DNA of 64,000 bases from Epiperipatus broadwayi (Eukaryota; Onychophora; Udeonychophora; Euonychophora; Peripatidae), in contig JAQFVV010000029.1 in assembly GCA_028023455.1 (NCBI GenBank), positions 10,520,644 to 10,584,643 of the forward strand, read 5' to 3'. Within the stretch, counting starts at the first letter, position 1, and each line of letters starts with the position of its first letter. Shown here piece by piece: positions 35,201 through 46,199 of the stretch. The position numbers and the translations under genes were made by a program. The notes beneath the pieces are model-generated. The model was given only the letters and a program-made list of their open reading frames with translations, had not been told where the DNA came from and made no database searches.

Positions 35201-36384
35201 ATAAAATCATTAATGCATTAAATAAAGAATTAAATCTTTCAATTTTGTATTTCAATATCATTGTAAAGCTAAGAATTATATAACACACTTAAAACTCATA
35301 ACATCTTTCATAGCATTAGATTTTAAATAAGCACAAAATATTTTTTCTTTTCTATTTGTTAATAATCTTTTAAATTTATTTTCATTATTTTACTGTTACA
35401 GTATTCATTTTTTTATTTAATTCTTCAGTTTTTTCAAACCTAAGAATAATAGACCTTTTTGATTCCTAATTCAAAAGAGTTATGCTATTTTTAATAAACT
35501 AACAATAACATACTGTAATGACTAGATAGCATTTACTCTATATAATGCAAATTTATATTTCAAACAAAGTGTCACATAACCCTTCTCATTAAGTTTGCAT
35601 ATTTTTTGCATAATACAATAATGATATATATCCATAGCCATTTATATCTGCTGATTAATAAATCTTTATTACTACAGTTGTTACTACAATATGACTTAGA
35701 GATATGCCTTTTATACATTTTAATAATGAAAAGAGCTTATCAGTCTTTATAATGATTGAGATGCTATAATAAATTATTTTAACAGGTGGCAAAAATAATC
35801 TACTAGTAATGATGATCAAATATTTTCAATTGGTTACAGGACTTTATTGCTTAGTTATGTCAGTCTGCATTTGAGAAAAGAATTTAACAAACAACAATAT
35901 TGATTGTAAATACCCACCAATTAGCTTTTTAGTCTATACTTGATGAATTTTAAAACATTTTAAATATTATTTCTTTAATTTTCATCATCATCTTACTGAT
36001 CTGTTGTTTCTATGCCATAATATGCAACAATGGGGATGAACTACTTCCAGACTATTCTACCCTCCACTTTTCTGCATGCTTATAATACTATTAACCCTGT
36101 CCATTCTATAATATTATTTATCCATGGCAGTCTTGGTTGCCCTTCAGATCCATTCACAATTCCAATCATAACATCCATTTCCAATGTATACACTTCTTTC
36201 ACTACATGTTCAAAATAATATAGCTTCTTTAATGTTACATTAATAATTAAATTTAAGTTATCATCATACAAATTTCTATTTAACAGTATTAATTAAACAC
36301 ATATTTAAATAATCTACTTAATTCAATTCTATACCCATTTCTTCATTTTCAATCATGTTAACTAAATTGAAAATATAAACTTAC
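32216..36384. other. No recognisable gene (intron 3' of the 36.4 kb exon)
   Basis: Presumed intron of the minus-strand SH3 gene. The short frames at 34223, 34717, 35070 and 36030 lack domains. I looked for the missing SH3-2 tail exon (a GW-P-x-YL pattern) and did not find it. A (GT)n-(AT)n run lies near 33415-33434. Confidence 0.35.
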
Positions 36385-36502
36385 CTAACTTTCCACCAGC
36401 CATTGAAATTATATGATAGTAAATCAATATCATCTCCTACATGATATGAAACTTCATCAGGACCTTGAGCTTTATAATCACAGGCAGCTTTACATCGTCC
36501 CA
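36385..36502 (-). CDS. SH3PXD2: SH3PXD2/p47phox-like gene: first two thirds of SH3-2 (exon)
   Basis: This 118 bp internal exon has acceptor TTTTTTAG and consensus donor GTAAGT. Joined to the 40.2 kb exon it reads V-GRCKAACDYKAQGPDEVS, then YHVGDDIDLLSYNFNGWWKV and a split arginine. This is an SH3 domain with the ALYDY-like ACDY segment, the acidic RT-loop (GPDE), the n-Src region and the GWW pair. The remaining strands (expected to end in a G-[YW]-[FVA]-P-x-x-Y/F-L motif) must be in a further exon at lower coordinates. I scanned for it and did not recognise it, so the next intron is either longer than 36 kb or hides a short exon. All three visible introns have the same phase. Confidence 0.8.
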
Positions 36503-37062
36503 CTAAAAAAATAAAAACATCAAATTGAATTTTTATAAATTTTGAGTTAAATTATTTATTAAAGTAAAACAAAGTATGTTAATTATTTGTCAAAATCAAA
36601 CATCATTAGGGGAAAAAAGGCTTCCAGAATTAATATTTCAAACACCATTCTATCCTTTAGAATAAAATAAGATGAAGAGTATTTTTTTTTAAAAAAAAAA
36701 AATCTATACTTAGTGAAAGTTTGCATTTAAAATGAGAAAATAATTCTTAAATATTTATTCTTCTAGGTCTATTTTTTAAGAGCAAGTTTAAAAATTTTTT
36801 TTGTCTATTTTTGGATCAGAATTCATTGTTTCTGTGATATCTATTCCTTCGTTAATTTAATAGGCAAAAAACAAAACTATATCTCCAGCATAATGTTGCA
36901 ATCTGTTGAAGTTATTTTATATTTTATTTTCAAAAGTTTATTCTAAGTAAATTTGTAAATGATTTTGATAATTTATATCTTTTTGTTTCACGTTCTCTTT
37001 CATTTTTGACATCTATTTCACATTTTTACCTTACATTAAATGATTACTAAATAAATAGGTTT

Positions 37063-37460
37063 TAACAAAGGCAAAAATCCCCATAAGTAGTGCCATTCAA
37101 TGCAAACCAGAGTAGTCAATGGATTCAAGAAGGTTTGTGCATAAAATTCCTATTTAGTGCATACTCATCCAATATCCTCCAGATTAATTTAGAGCTTTTG
37201 GTTTTCATCAGTGAAAAGCCTCGACTCTGAGAGCCTCCACCTAAATCTTTGGATCTAATGCAAGGTTCCTCATTGATGAAAGTCACAGGCTAGAAACTAG
37301 ACAGGATATTGAATAAGTAAGCACTAGATAGGGATTTTATGCACAAATGTTCTTACATCTATTGATTACTCTGGCTTGCACTGGGTGGCACTATGTATGG
37401 GGAGTTTTGCTTGTGTAAGCATAGGGAATGGTGCTCATGTGATGTTCAGTGGTTAAATGT
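37063..37460. mobile_element. Family X, copy X4 (full foldback)
   Basis: It has both ends (AACAAAGGCAAAAATCCCCA left; GGGGAGTTTTGCTTGTGTAA and CATGTGATGTTCAGTGGTTA right) and both inverted halves of the ribozyme region. The half at ~37170-37220 has CTGATGA on the minus strand but TAAA in place of GAAA. The half at ~37265-37310 has TTGATGA on the plus strand followed by GAAACTAG. Both cores are therefore mutated. It lies in the 36.5-40.2 kb intron. Confidence 0.7.
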
Positions 37461-37487
37461 TAATATCTTCATTTATATAATCATTTT

Positions 37488-37665
37488 TTAATAACAACAT
37501 AATTTACAAGTGCAGTTTTCATTAGTAATTCTTAATCAAAAGGTAATCAGTCTTTGACATTGCTGTTTAGTAACATGATTAAACAGTGCATATTGAGGGC
37601 TGATTAGCTTCTGATTAAAAATTACTAATGAAAACTGCACTTGTAAATTATGCTATTATTAAACT
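37488..37665. repeat. Hairpin element (~55 bp arms) with a partial second copy at 37885-37960
   Basis: Arms ATAATTTACAAGTGCAGTTT/TCATTAGTAATTCTTAATCA and their inverse (ending GCACTTGTAAATTATG) pair nearly perfectly. The loop contains TTAGTAACATGATTAAACAG. A second, one-armed copy (TTAGTAACATGATGAAACAG, CTGATTACCTTCTGATTAAG) follows 250 bp later. Between them, GATAAGATGGCCATTCTTATC (37822-37842) resembles the W-family mini-hairpin. Confidence 0.65.
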
Positions 37666-38415
37666 GGTTCTAATATCATCTAATATTTACCAGTAATAAA
37701 TTTGAAAAGTTCGCTGGGTTTATCTATAAATTAATAATGTAATGGACATAAAGTTACAAAGATTAAATCCTCATGCTCTCATTCTGAAATGATTTAGATT
37801 AGTCTATATAACTGCATTTGGGTACAAAGATAAGATGGCCATTCTTATCTTTTAAAAGTCTCTATCATGTGTTTAGGTTTACTATGATATTGGTCAGTTA
37901 GTAACATGATGAAACAGTTCATGTTGAAGGCTGATTACCTTCTGATTAAGAATTACTAATTTTTTGCATATATGTGTAGTCTTTTTATGAAAACGGGTAC
38001 TGCTGTGTAAAGTAAATTTAAAAATTTGGAATACTTTTAGAACTTCTGATTTTTTAAAAAAGGATTAATAATATATGATAGAATAAAAAAATAACTGAAT
38101 AGTTTATTGCTCAGGAATTTATAAAAGGTTTTGAGCATTGGAAGTGACAGAGGTTAACAATGAATGATCCATGGACTTTGAAATTTAGCGTCTGCTATTC
38201 TAACACCGCACCAACACACAGAGCAATTATAATAATTTTAAACTTAATAATTTAACAGCAAAATCAGTATTAAATAAAAACTATAATGAAAACATTGCTA
38301 TACAGAAAACTGACTAAGTGACTAAAAATCATACACTTACAAAAAAATTTCAATTTTTTTTCCAAATGTAATTATGAAACATTGTGGGATTCAAAATGAT
38401 GGTTTAAAATGATCA

Positions 38416-38468
38416 ATTTGATGATGATGATGCTGATAATGGTGGTGGTGATGATGATGATGATGATG

Positions 38469-38503
<35 letters not shown>

Positions 38504-38530
38504 TATAAAAATAATAATAATAAAGTAATT
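38416..38530 (+). repeat. Compound microsatellite (GAT)n-(AAT)n
   Basis: A run of GAT/GGT triplets passes into AAT triplets and then degenerate AAT. The hydrophobic minus-strand frame over it is only the translation of the repeat. Confidence 0.9.
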
Positions 38531-39180
38531 ATAAAAAGTAGTGACATAGAACATATTTCTAATGTTTAAATCTCAGTACAAAGGGAAGACTGTTACACTT
38601 AAAATTAAGGTAAAACATGGAAATAAAATAAGATTATACTTATGAAATCCATTAATATATGCTAATGATATAATGTTGTTGTTTTTTTAAATTATTGCTT
38701 TTTATGATTTTGAAAATACAATGCAATCTTTGCTTGCATGTTGTTAATGATAAATTCTAACTGAAAATAACTAAAAAAAAAAAAAACCATATGCTAAATA
38801 AATAAATAATGATGCAGGTTGTTTTTCAATGGAATTAAATGCTTACCACATATAATTAATCAAAATATATGGTAATCACTAATAATTTTTACAATAACTG
38901 CATGTGATAAGACAACTATTTTATAATATCCATTCTCAGATAATGAAAAAGGTTACTACATATTCACAATAAAGTAATATGCTGCATTCCATAGATTTTC
39001 TATTAATAAACATATCAATCATTCTAAATAGTCAAAATAAGAGTCATAGATCACATGATCCTATCTCTTAAGCTTGTAAGTTATAAACAAGGAGGATTGC
39101 CAATTCCTCTACAAGCTTTATGATAAATGCTTAGCCAGAGCCAGCACTTAAAATATCTCTGTCAGGAACCCTTCCTTAAA

Positions 39181-39222
39181 TACCTGATCATGGTTTCATG
39201 CTTTGGTACTCCTCAGAGAGAT
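39181..39222 (-). ncRNA. Hammerhead ribozyme, family Y (decayed)
   Basis: The minus strand has CTGAGGA (39216-39210), a stem II with one mismatch (GTAC-CAAA-GCAT), GAAA (39197-39194), CCATGATC and a weakened stem I. Core bases are intact, but stem III is no longer a palindrome. It is the inverted partner of the core at 39327-39369. Confidence 0.55.
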
Positions 39223-39326
39223 GTAGATGTCTGAAAATTTCAGATTTTCCACTCAATAGATAACTTTTAGATAAGTGCTTGGCTTTGGGTTGTACTTTTA
39301 GATCTAGTGTCTGAATCTACCCTGAC

Positions 39327-39369
39327 ACCCCTCTGAGGAGTGACAAAGCATGAAACCGTGGTCAGGGGT
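39327..39369 (+). ncRNA. Hammerhead ribozyme, family Y (near-intact)
   Basis: CTGAGGA is at 39333-39339. Stem II pairs GTG with CAT (39340-39342 with 39349-39351, one G-T), with an A-G mismatch next to the CAAA loop. GAAA is at 39352-39355, then stem III ACCGTGGT, and cleavage after C39363. Stem I is six pairs: ACCCCT (39327-39332) with AGGGGT (39364-39369). All catalytic positions are present; the weak stem II may lower activity. Confidence 0.7.
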
Positions 39370-39478
39370 TTAGGGAAGGGTTTCTGACAGAGATATTTTA
39401 AGTTCTGGATCTGGCTAAGCATTTATCATAAAACTTGTAGAGGAATTGGCAATCCTCATTGTTTATATCAATCATTCT

Positions 39479-40183
39479 CTTTCTATGATTTTTTATTTAT
39501 AATATAATTAATTCAATCTAACATTGTATTTATTCAACATCCTTTGCATTATATTAATATTGTTTTATTAAAATTCTATTAAATAAATTTCCAACATTGT
39601 TAACACTTCAAAATTTAAAAATATATATCTATATTTTAAATATGTATTTTTTTCAGTTCCAAATGGAGTCTTAACAATTTTTTAAAAACAATGAGAATAA
39701 ACCATGTTCAAATATGTTATAATAACACATTAGATTTTCTGATTTAGTTAAAAATGAGAATATATTTAATAAATGTAATTCGATGACATGAGGCTCTTTG
39801 TTAATTAAAATCTAGGCAGAATTTCTTAAATTTTAAACACACATTTTGCTTTTCCACACATGCACATATACATAAACATATAATAAAGTTATTAGTACAA
39901 TTTGTATTTAATTAAGAGTGAAATAACTATAGGAATGCAAAAAGTTAAGGTTTATTAATAACTATTGGTATTGAAATAGTTTTTATTTAAAATATTTTAT
40001 TATAATTTTTGTTTTTCAGCTAAAAAACTTTGATTTACAATCAAATTATGTACGTGACACAGCCACTGCACAAATTTCTTTAATAAATTGATGAATATTA
40101 GCATAGATAATTTGAAGCAATCATTTACATATCAAATAAGTAATATTAAATATAAAATAATATGCAAAAATTAAACATTTTAC
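39479..40183. other. Intron sequence, no feature recognised
   Basis: AT-rich DNA between Y2 and the 40.2 kb exon; nothing recognised. Confidence 0.4.
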
Positions 40184-40300
40184 CTATAACTTCATCTTCA
40201 TCGCTCTCTGCCTGTAATGTGGGTTCATCAAGGGCTCTTAAAAAAGTACCTGGAGCCCAACCCTGGTCTCCACTTCCTTCAACACAGACGAACCACCAAC
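40184..40300 (-). CDS. SH3PXD2: SH3PXD2/p47phox-like gene: second half of SH3-1 and inter-SH3 linker (exon)
   Basis: This 117 bp internal exon has acceptor ...GATTAG and donor GTAAAATG. It continues the previous exon in phase: the split glycine is completed, followed by WWFVCVEGSGDQGWAPGTFL. That contains the SH3 tryptophan pair and the GWAP...FL strand that closes SH3-1. A short acidic linker follows (DEPTLQ, then AESDEDEVI). The exon is 38 whole codons plus 2+1 split bases and ends one base into a valine codon completed by the 36.4 kb exon. Human p47phox places its two SH3 domains equally close together, and this supports a tandem-SH3 adaptor rather than a single-SH3 protein. The intron upstream (40301-54627) is 14.3 kb and filled with transposons; the one downstream is 3.7 kb. 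Confidence 0.8.
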
Positions 40301-40544
40301 CTAATCATAATAATAATAACATTTTCTAGAGAAAAATATTACATATTTGAAGATATTTCATTATTTTATATGTACTTAGTTTTGCAACATCTAATGAGTA
40401 ATGTTATATTTGAATTAATTTTAGATAATACAAATATATTAATCTTACATTAAAAATAAATCCTAAATATGATATAGAATAAAATATCTTTATTTAACAA
40501 CAAAATAACATATGACAATAGTTGTAATTCAATCATATAATCAT

Positions 40545-40790
40545 AACATATAAAAGCTCTTTTGGGCAATTTTTAATTTTTTGCTCTTTTCAATGACTTG
40601 GTTAACAAAAATAACCTATATTGCATATATAGTGACATCTACTGGCTCTATACAAAATTAACACAAGCCTATAATTTATGCTTTAATATCTTTATAATAA
40701 CACATTATATAATCTTCCATTCATTTTTCATTTTCCAATTATTAGTTAAATTAATTGATGTTTTATAAATTACTAAATCATATTAAAAAA
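40545..40790 (-). repeat. Penelope P1 3'-tail fragment
   Basis: The inverse of AAGCTCTTTTGGGC, TTGCTCTTTTCAATG, ATATAGTGACATCTAC and TTCCATTCATTTTTCATT matches the P1 tail at 28.63-28.85 kb and 15.59/16.31-16.43 kb. It carries no coding sequence, so it is a solitary tail or pLTR-like piece. Confidence 0.6.
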
Positions 40791-41425
40791 TTTAAAATGA
40801 ATCAATTGATTTAAAATATTGTAGTTTTTCTAGCTTTCTGCTTATGATAATGAATGAAAGGCACCAAATGTTGGCAGTTTATTATTTCATTTCACATATC
40901 GCCTAATGTTAGATCCACTAAGCATGCTTTATGTATATGATTTCAATACTTCCAAGATTCAAATACCATTAATTATCTTGTATATTCTTTAAGATAATAA
41001 GCAAGCTATTTAAAGAAATACCCTTTTATCTGAGCACTGATTCAATAACTATTGAGAAATATATATATCTTGATTAATTTCAGCATTTTCTTTTTGTTTA
41101 CTGATGATTTGGAAACATGAAGTCTTATGATATCACAAACCTATTTGATTAGTATTATTTTTTTATCTCATTAACTTTGGAAACAATTATTAGCTGATAA
41201 ATTCAATCTGAAAGAGTACTCACTACAATATTGTTTTGATATCTATTATTTCTAAAGTTTTCTTCATTATGAATAATTAACAGATGTTTCTTTTAGAGCC
41301 ACTTTTAAAGTACTTAGAAATTGTAATTTTTTTGTAACATATCTTTTTAAAAATTTGTATTGGAAAAATTATATTTATTGTTGTTTATATAATTAACAAA
41401 AGTCCTTTTTTTAAGAAGTAGATAT
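40791..41425. other. Intron sequence, no feature recognised
   Basis: AT-rich sequence; nothing recognised. Confidence 0.4.
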
Positions 41426-41435
41426 TTGTTTTATA

Positions 41436-41534
41436 GTAAAACAGGCAAAACTCTCCCTACAGTAGTGCCATTTAATGCAAGTCAGAGTAATACCAGTTAT
41501 GAGCAAGCATAAGAAATGGTGATCATGTGATGTG
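41436..41534 (+). mobile_element. Family X, copy X5 (99 bp, internally deleted, with TSD)
   Basis: The left end (AAAACAGGCAAAACTCTCC to GAGTAAT) is joined directly to the right-end extension (CAGTTATGAGCAAGCATAAG, GTGATCATGTGATGTG). Perfect 10 bp duplications TTGTTTTATA lie at 41426-41435 and 41535-41544. It defines the two ends of family X independently of the foldback. Confidence 0.75.
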
Positions 41535-41544
41535 TTGTTTTATA

Positions 41545-43854
41545 ATGACTGTTTATATTCTTTCTCAATGAAAATAATATTAAAACTATTAAAATCTTAA
41601 ATAGTTTTAGATATTAGGATCATTATCATTTTCAAACATAATCAACCAATTGCAAGATAGTCTCTTCAAGGGTAACCTAGTTTCTCTGATTCATAACTCC
41701 TTTTCCACATAGCACATTCACCAACAAACTTCCTTATTTCATCTATCTTACATTTTTGATCTTTTTCTGCTTGTTCTCTCAGTCAAATATTTGACTTTTG
41801 ATTTCTTATTCTCAACACACATCTTTCCAGATTTCATTGAGTGATCAGAAACCTCTGCATTGCTCTACTAGAAGTGCTCAAGGCCTAAATCCACAAATAA
41901 GAAATACTAAAAACCTTCCTTTTCAATCACATAGACATACTTCCTTTTCATCTTAAGATGTTTGCACCAAAAGCACTTTATCCAACTTTAATTCTATGAG
42001 TAATTTCATCTGTTATGTTTCCATGTAATTTGTAGGTGTTAATTTATTTTTTGTATTAAAATTGAAGCAAACTGACTTGACCAATTCAACATGTTGAAAT
42101 TGTAATTTATACTTTATTATTGCCAAAGTGATAATAAATGTGGAGAAAAGGATATTTGTTTAAATTTGTATAAGACTATAAATCCATTACTTTCTTATTT
42201 ATTCATATTTTCTTCTGTTCTTTCTGAATAAATATGTTGTGATTTTTTTTTCTATTTGTATGTCTTATAGGAACTAAGTGTCTAAAATAAAATAACCCTT
42301 AATGACAACTTTTTTAAGGACTTTGAATATGAACTTTATATTTTCGCTCTTTGATCTTTAAATATAGCTTAGACTTTTCATTGTTTTTTCTATAATTTTA
42401 TGAAGATATAATTTATTACTAATATATACTTTAAAACTACTAATTACATTTAGCCAAATATGTAACAATTAAAGTCAAGCCCCCATCTATTGTCAGTACA
42501 AACAATTATTTAGAAAACATCTGCTTCTTACTATGTATTCAAGATCTTAAATGTAAGGTTAATATTTGCACTGCAAAATGTTTATTACACAGTAAGAAGC
42601 AGTTATCTATTTATATATATATGAAATCAAATATTGTGTAAAAGCCCTCAATGAAAAGAGATTCTCATAATCAGAACAAAACACATTAAGAGGGTAAGTT
42701 TTTTAAAAAATAATCCACATATATAAAAAAATTATTCACAGAAATGGCCAAAAACCTTTCATTTTTCTCAAAGCTAATAAATAAATGAAAGCAGTTGTCA
42801 CCCAATTTCTAAAATAGTAGTAAGAATATATGCTCACTATATGCCTTTTATTCATTGTTTTAAGAGAATTTTAATCAATCATAGATAGGAAAAATGAAAG
42901 CAAATTTGTAAAATTTTCTTTGTTTTTTTTTTGACTAACTATCTTAATATAATTTTTAATATTAGATCAGAAAAAAAATTGAATAATGGATTTTCTTAAG
43001 ATAAGAATGTCTTTCTTCACTTATATTTAAACTATATGAAGTAAAGAGGTGTTCAGAAAACAAAAGCTTATACAAAAGGAACAATGAAGAACATCTTTAT
43101 AGGAAAAGTAAGGATTTAAGCATTTTCATATTTGTTTTATCTCCAACTAAAAGTGTCAAAATACCCATTTACTGAATTTGAACTCAGACTTTCAAGCTCT
43201 CTTCTGCTATCCACTCCATTTTATATTACCAATTAATGATTAGATAGCTAACTTGGTTGGCTATGAAATAGATAGTTGGGGGGGGGGGGAATTCTAAATC
43301 TATTTGGGATCTGAATGAATAAGTTGTCTTAACCACTATACCATTCTATATATCATATATAAAGAGAATAGATATTTAGTTTCTGGAACCAACAGGTTAT
43401 AAAAATAAATGGTGTTTACTGAATGTTATCTTAGATTTTTACATACAAATTGTATGACTTAAAATCAAAAATAGTGGATGGCTAAAAGAGTTTGAAAGTC
43501 TGTGCTCAAATCCTCTATATTACATCTAGATTCAGGTACATAAAATATACTTGTATTTAAAAAATAAAAAAAGATGTAAATTTTATTTAATCACTTTCAA
43601 AAGCTTAAAAAATAATAAATTGTAATTTATTGGTGTTTAAGAACTAAGTTTAAAGCTGCTAGGAATTATGATTTTTTAAGACATTAGTGTCAAAAATATA
43701 ATATATATATATATATACCATGAACACTAAATAAACTTAGACTATTATTAATATGACATATCAATGTCAAAAGCACGCTCAGCATGAATAAAATTAGAGT
43801 TTTAAGTTATATAATAGTCTACTGTTTCTGCTAAATGTACATATCATTTAAATA
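41545..43854. other. Intron sequence, no gene recognised
   Basis: AT-rich, with a short inverted repeat CTGCTTCTTACT/AGTAAGAAGCAG (42521-42602), a (G)11 run near 43278 and (TA)n near 43702. No open frame with a domain. Confidence 0.4.
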
Positions 43855-44015
43855 ATTAAACAGGCAAAACTCTCCATACAGCAGTGCCACCCTGTCCAAC
43901 CAGAGTAATCAATGGATGCCAGAAGGCACAGGGTGGTACTACTGTATGAAGAGTTTTTCCTGTTTAATAACAGTTATGTGCTAGCATAAGAGATGGTAAT
44001 CATGTGATATTTAGT
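43855..44015 (+). mobile_element. Family X, copy X6 (short foldback)
   Basis: Left end TTAAACAGGCAAAACTCTCC, GTGCCACCCTGTCC and GGATGCCAGAAGG are followed immediately by the inverse CACAGGGTGGTACTACTG and the right extension (AATAACAGTTATGTGCTAGC, CATGTGATATTTAGT). The ribozyme region is deleted from the centre. It shares the CACCCTGT variant with X10, so the two form a subfamily. Confidence 0.7.
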
Positions 44016-45050
44016 CATTATATATACACGCTATGAGGATTACATTTTCATTACAGATCCAGAACTAGCTATCTAAGAAATCAAAGTGAACCTTCAAAGC
44101 CAATCTGCACTATGTTTCATTGTAGAATGGGAAAACCCCTCAAAATGTCTCTAATACTTTGATTTAATAATACACAGAAAGTCTCTCCACTTTAATTACT
44201 CTATGCACATTAAACCTTTAGAAGTAAATGGCTTCATGCACCCAGAATCCACTACACTTTGAGCCCACAAGCTAGCAGGCCCCTCATCATTTCTATTTCA
44301 CAACAACTCTTCATGCAAATAAAAATATCCCCATGAGACTAACAAAGAATTATACACCAACAACCTCATATCAGTTGGATTTAAACACAGCCTCCTAAAA
44401 ACAAAATAAAACACTTTTACAGAAACATTAACTCTAAACCCCTTCCTCCCAATGACAGGCCATGGCTTTTTCTTTCATATATTCCCACTCTCACCAAGAC
44501 AATCAATAATTTTTTTTCTCACATATATTATCTCACTTTCTGCATCCTCCTTATTCCAATAGACTTTCTAAATAACTCAATGGTCAAACTCAACCTGAGT
44601 TCACCATTTGCACTATTTATGGAATTAAATGTCCCCATACCAGGTGTAACTGTATTCATTTTAATGAATCCCAGGCATCATTGGCTACATGATTGTCACA
44701 GTACCAATACACATACATCAAAGCAGTGACCAAATTGAAATGCAGCTCAGTCTTTTTTGGGTATCAAAAATTAACTAGCCATTTGTTTACTTTGTCTTCA
44801 GCAGGCATTCAGTATATTGACAGAGAAGACTAAAGACAAAAAATTAGAGAAGCATACTTCATAGCCAATTGTATTCATGCTATTAATTGTAAAAGATTCA
44901 TCCTTCCACCTCTCCAGTAAATGATCTCTCTGATACTTATCAACACTCACTAATTTTACATAAATTTGAAATTTCCACAATACTATATATATATATACTT
45001 ATGCTCCCTCTCACTCCATAAGTTCACAATTTACCCCAGCTATGAATTTG
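44016..45050. other. Unidentified C-rich, strand-asymmetric block
   Basis: The plus strand has far more C than G and is less AT-rich than its surroundings. No frame is open for long and no motif was recognised on either strand. It abuts the 3' end of LINE A copy A4, which is also C-rich on this strand, so it may be another retroelement segment in the same orientation. A mitochondrial origin was considered but no conserved block could be aligned. Confidence 0.35.
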
Positions 45051-45103
45051 AGACAATGAGATGCACTGTAACCTCTCTTTCTTTAAAGTCAACACTCCCT
45101 CAG

Positions 45104-45740
45104 CTACCATGCCCAGAGAAATCTATTAGCTACTTTATCTCCCCCTTCCATTCCCTGCCTTAAGTTATTCCCCATATTTTTCTCTGTCTTGCTCCATCCC
45201 ATTTCCACAACATAATCTTGGGCCAACTCCATAGCCTTTATATCTAAATTACCCTTATCTTTTTTCAAAATCCAGCATAAAATCCTAGAACCTACTTTCT
45301 GTATAATCACTTTGTTTATATTTATTTCTCTCACAATTTCATTATTTGTACCCTTTTGTTTGCAGGTATTTACATTCAATTAACAGACAGTTAATATTTC
45401 TATGTCTTCTTTACGTAACTTGCAGATGTAAATCAACCATATTTTTCCATTTATGTATATATACCCTTGTTGCTAAGGGTCAAGCCTTAATCAGTAAACT
45501 ACTTTCCTTGCTATTATCATAAATTAACTTGCACCCAATATTCTGTTTACTTCTATATATATTTAAACTCTTTTTGCTTTCCATACTAGTTATCTGTCTC
45601 TCCAAGTCCCTATTTTTTATTAATGCATTTATTCTTCTATCCCATTGCATGCCACTAATACTCAGCAATTCTTCTAACACAATTGTCCTACCTTTTGTAT
45701 AAGTATACTGACATAAATTCTTTGTCCAAATCTTCTGCAT
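45104..45740 (-). pseudogene. LINE A C-terminal domain, copy A4
   Basis: 45740-45480 (SGMQWDRRINALIKNRDLER, ESKKSLNIYRSKQNIGCKL) and 45379-45104 (VGSRILCWILKKDKGNLDIK, AMELAQDYVVEMGWSKTEK) align with the C-termini of A2 and A3. The zinc-knuckle segment between them (about 45380-45475) is shifted out of frame. Confidence 0.7.
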
Positions 45741-46199
45741 ATCATACTATCTTACCCGTCTTGTTGGTTGCTCTTTACTCATAACCTAATTAAATACTAT
45801 TTTGGCTATTCTCTTATTATCCATAAACTGCAATCTACCACACATTTTCATTTTGCTTGCTGCATCTCTCATATAAAAACTTTGACTATCCTATTTCTCC
45901 TTGAATTGCCTCCTTTGCCATCCACACATCTGCATTTAATGCATGTCTTCCTACTTCTCTTTGTATTTTTTCTAAGCAATCTAACCCCCCTTTACTAACA
46001 CCTAACACATCATTACCATATGCTAACCCTGCTACTGCCATCCCTTCTATATAATTCTAGCTACATCATATTTATTATATGAAAACACTATTAATTTTTT
46101 TATTATTCCCTTTCTTTTTTTTTGCTTCATTTTTTTTCTTTCTCCTATTCATCCAAGCAATTTTTCTGAATACTTAAGATGATTCCTAAATAGTTATAC

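Larger units (their letters stand above)
39026..39464. mobile_element. Family Y, copy Y2 (inverted dimer)
   Basis: A 439 bp element flanked by perfect 14 bp duplications ATATCAATCATTCT (39012-39025 and 39465-39478). Its left end matches the inverse of the right end of Y1, and its two halves are inverted copies of each other (AGGATTGCCAATTCCT ... AGGAATTGGCAATCCT). A hammerhead core lies on opposite strands in each half. Confidence 0.8.

Noticed and set aside
38372-38554. Isoleucine-rich 60-codon minus-strand frame
   Set aside because: It is the translation of the GAT/AAT microsatellite.
44220-44980. Possible mitochondrial insertion (C-rich light-strand-like composition)
   Set aside because: No conserved block of cox or cytb could be aligned in any frame, so no numt is claimed.
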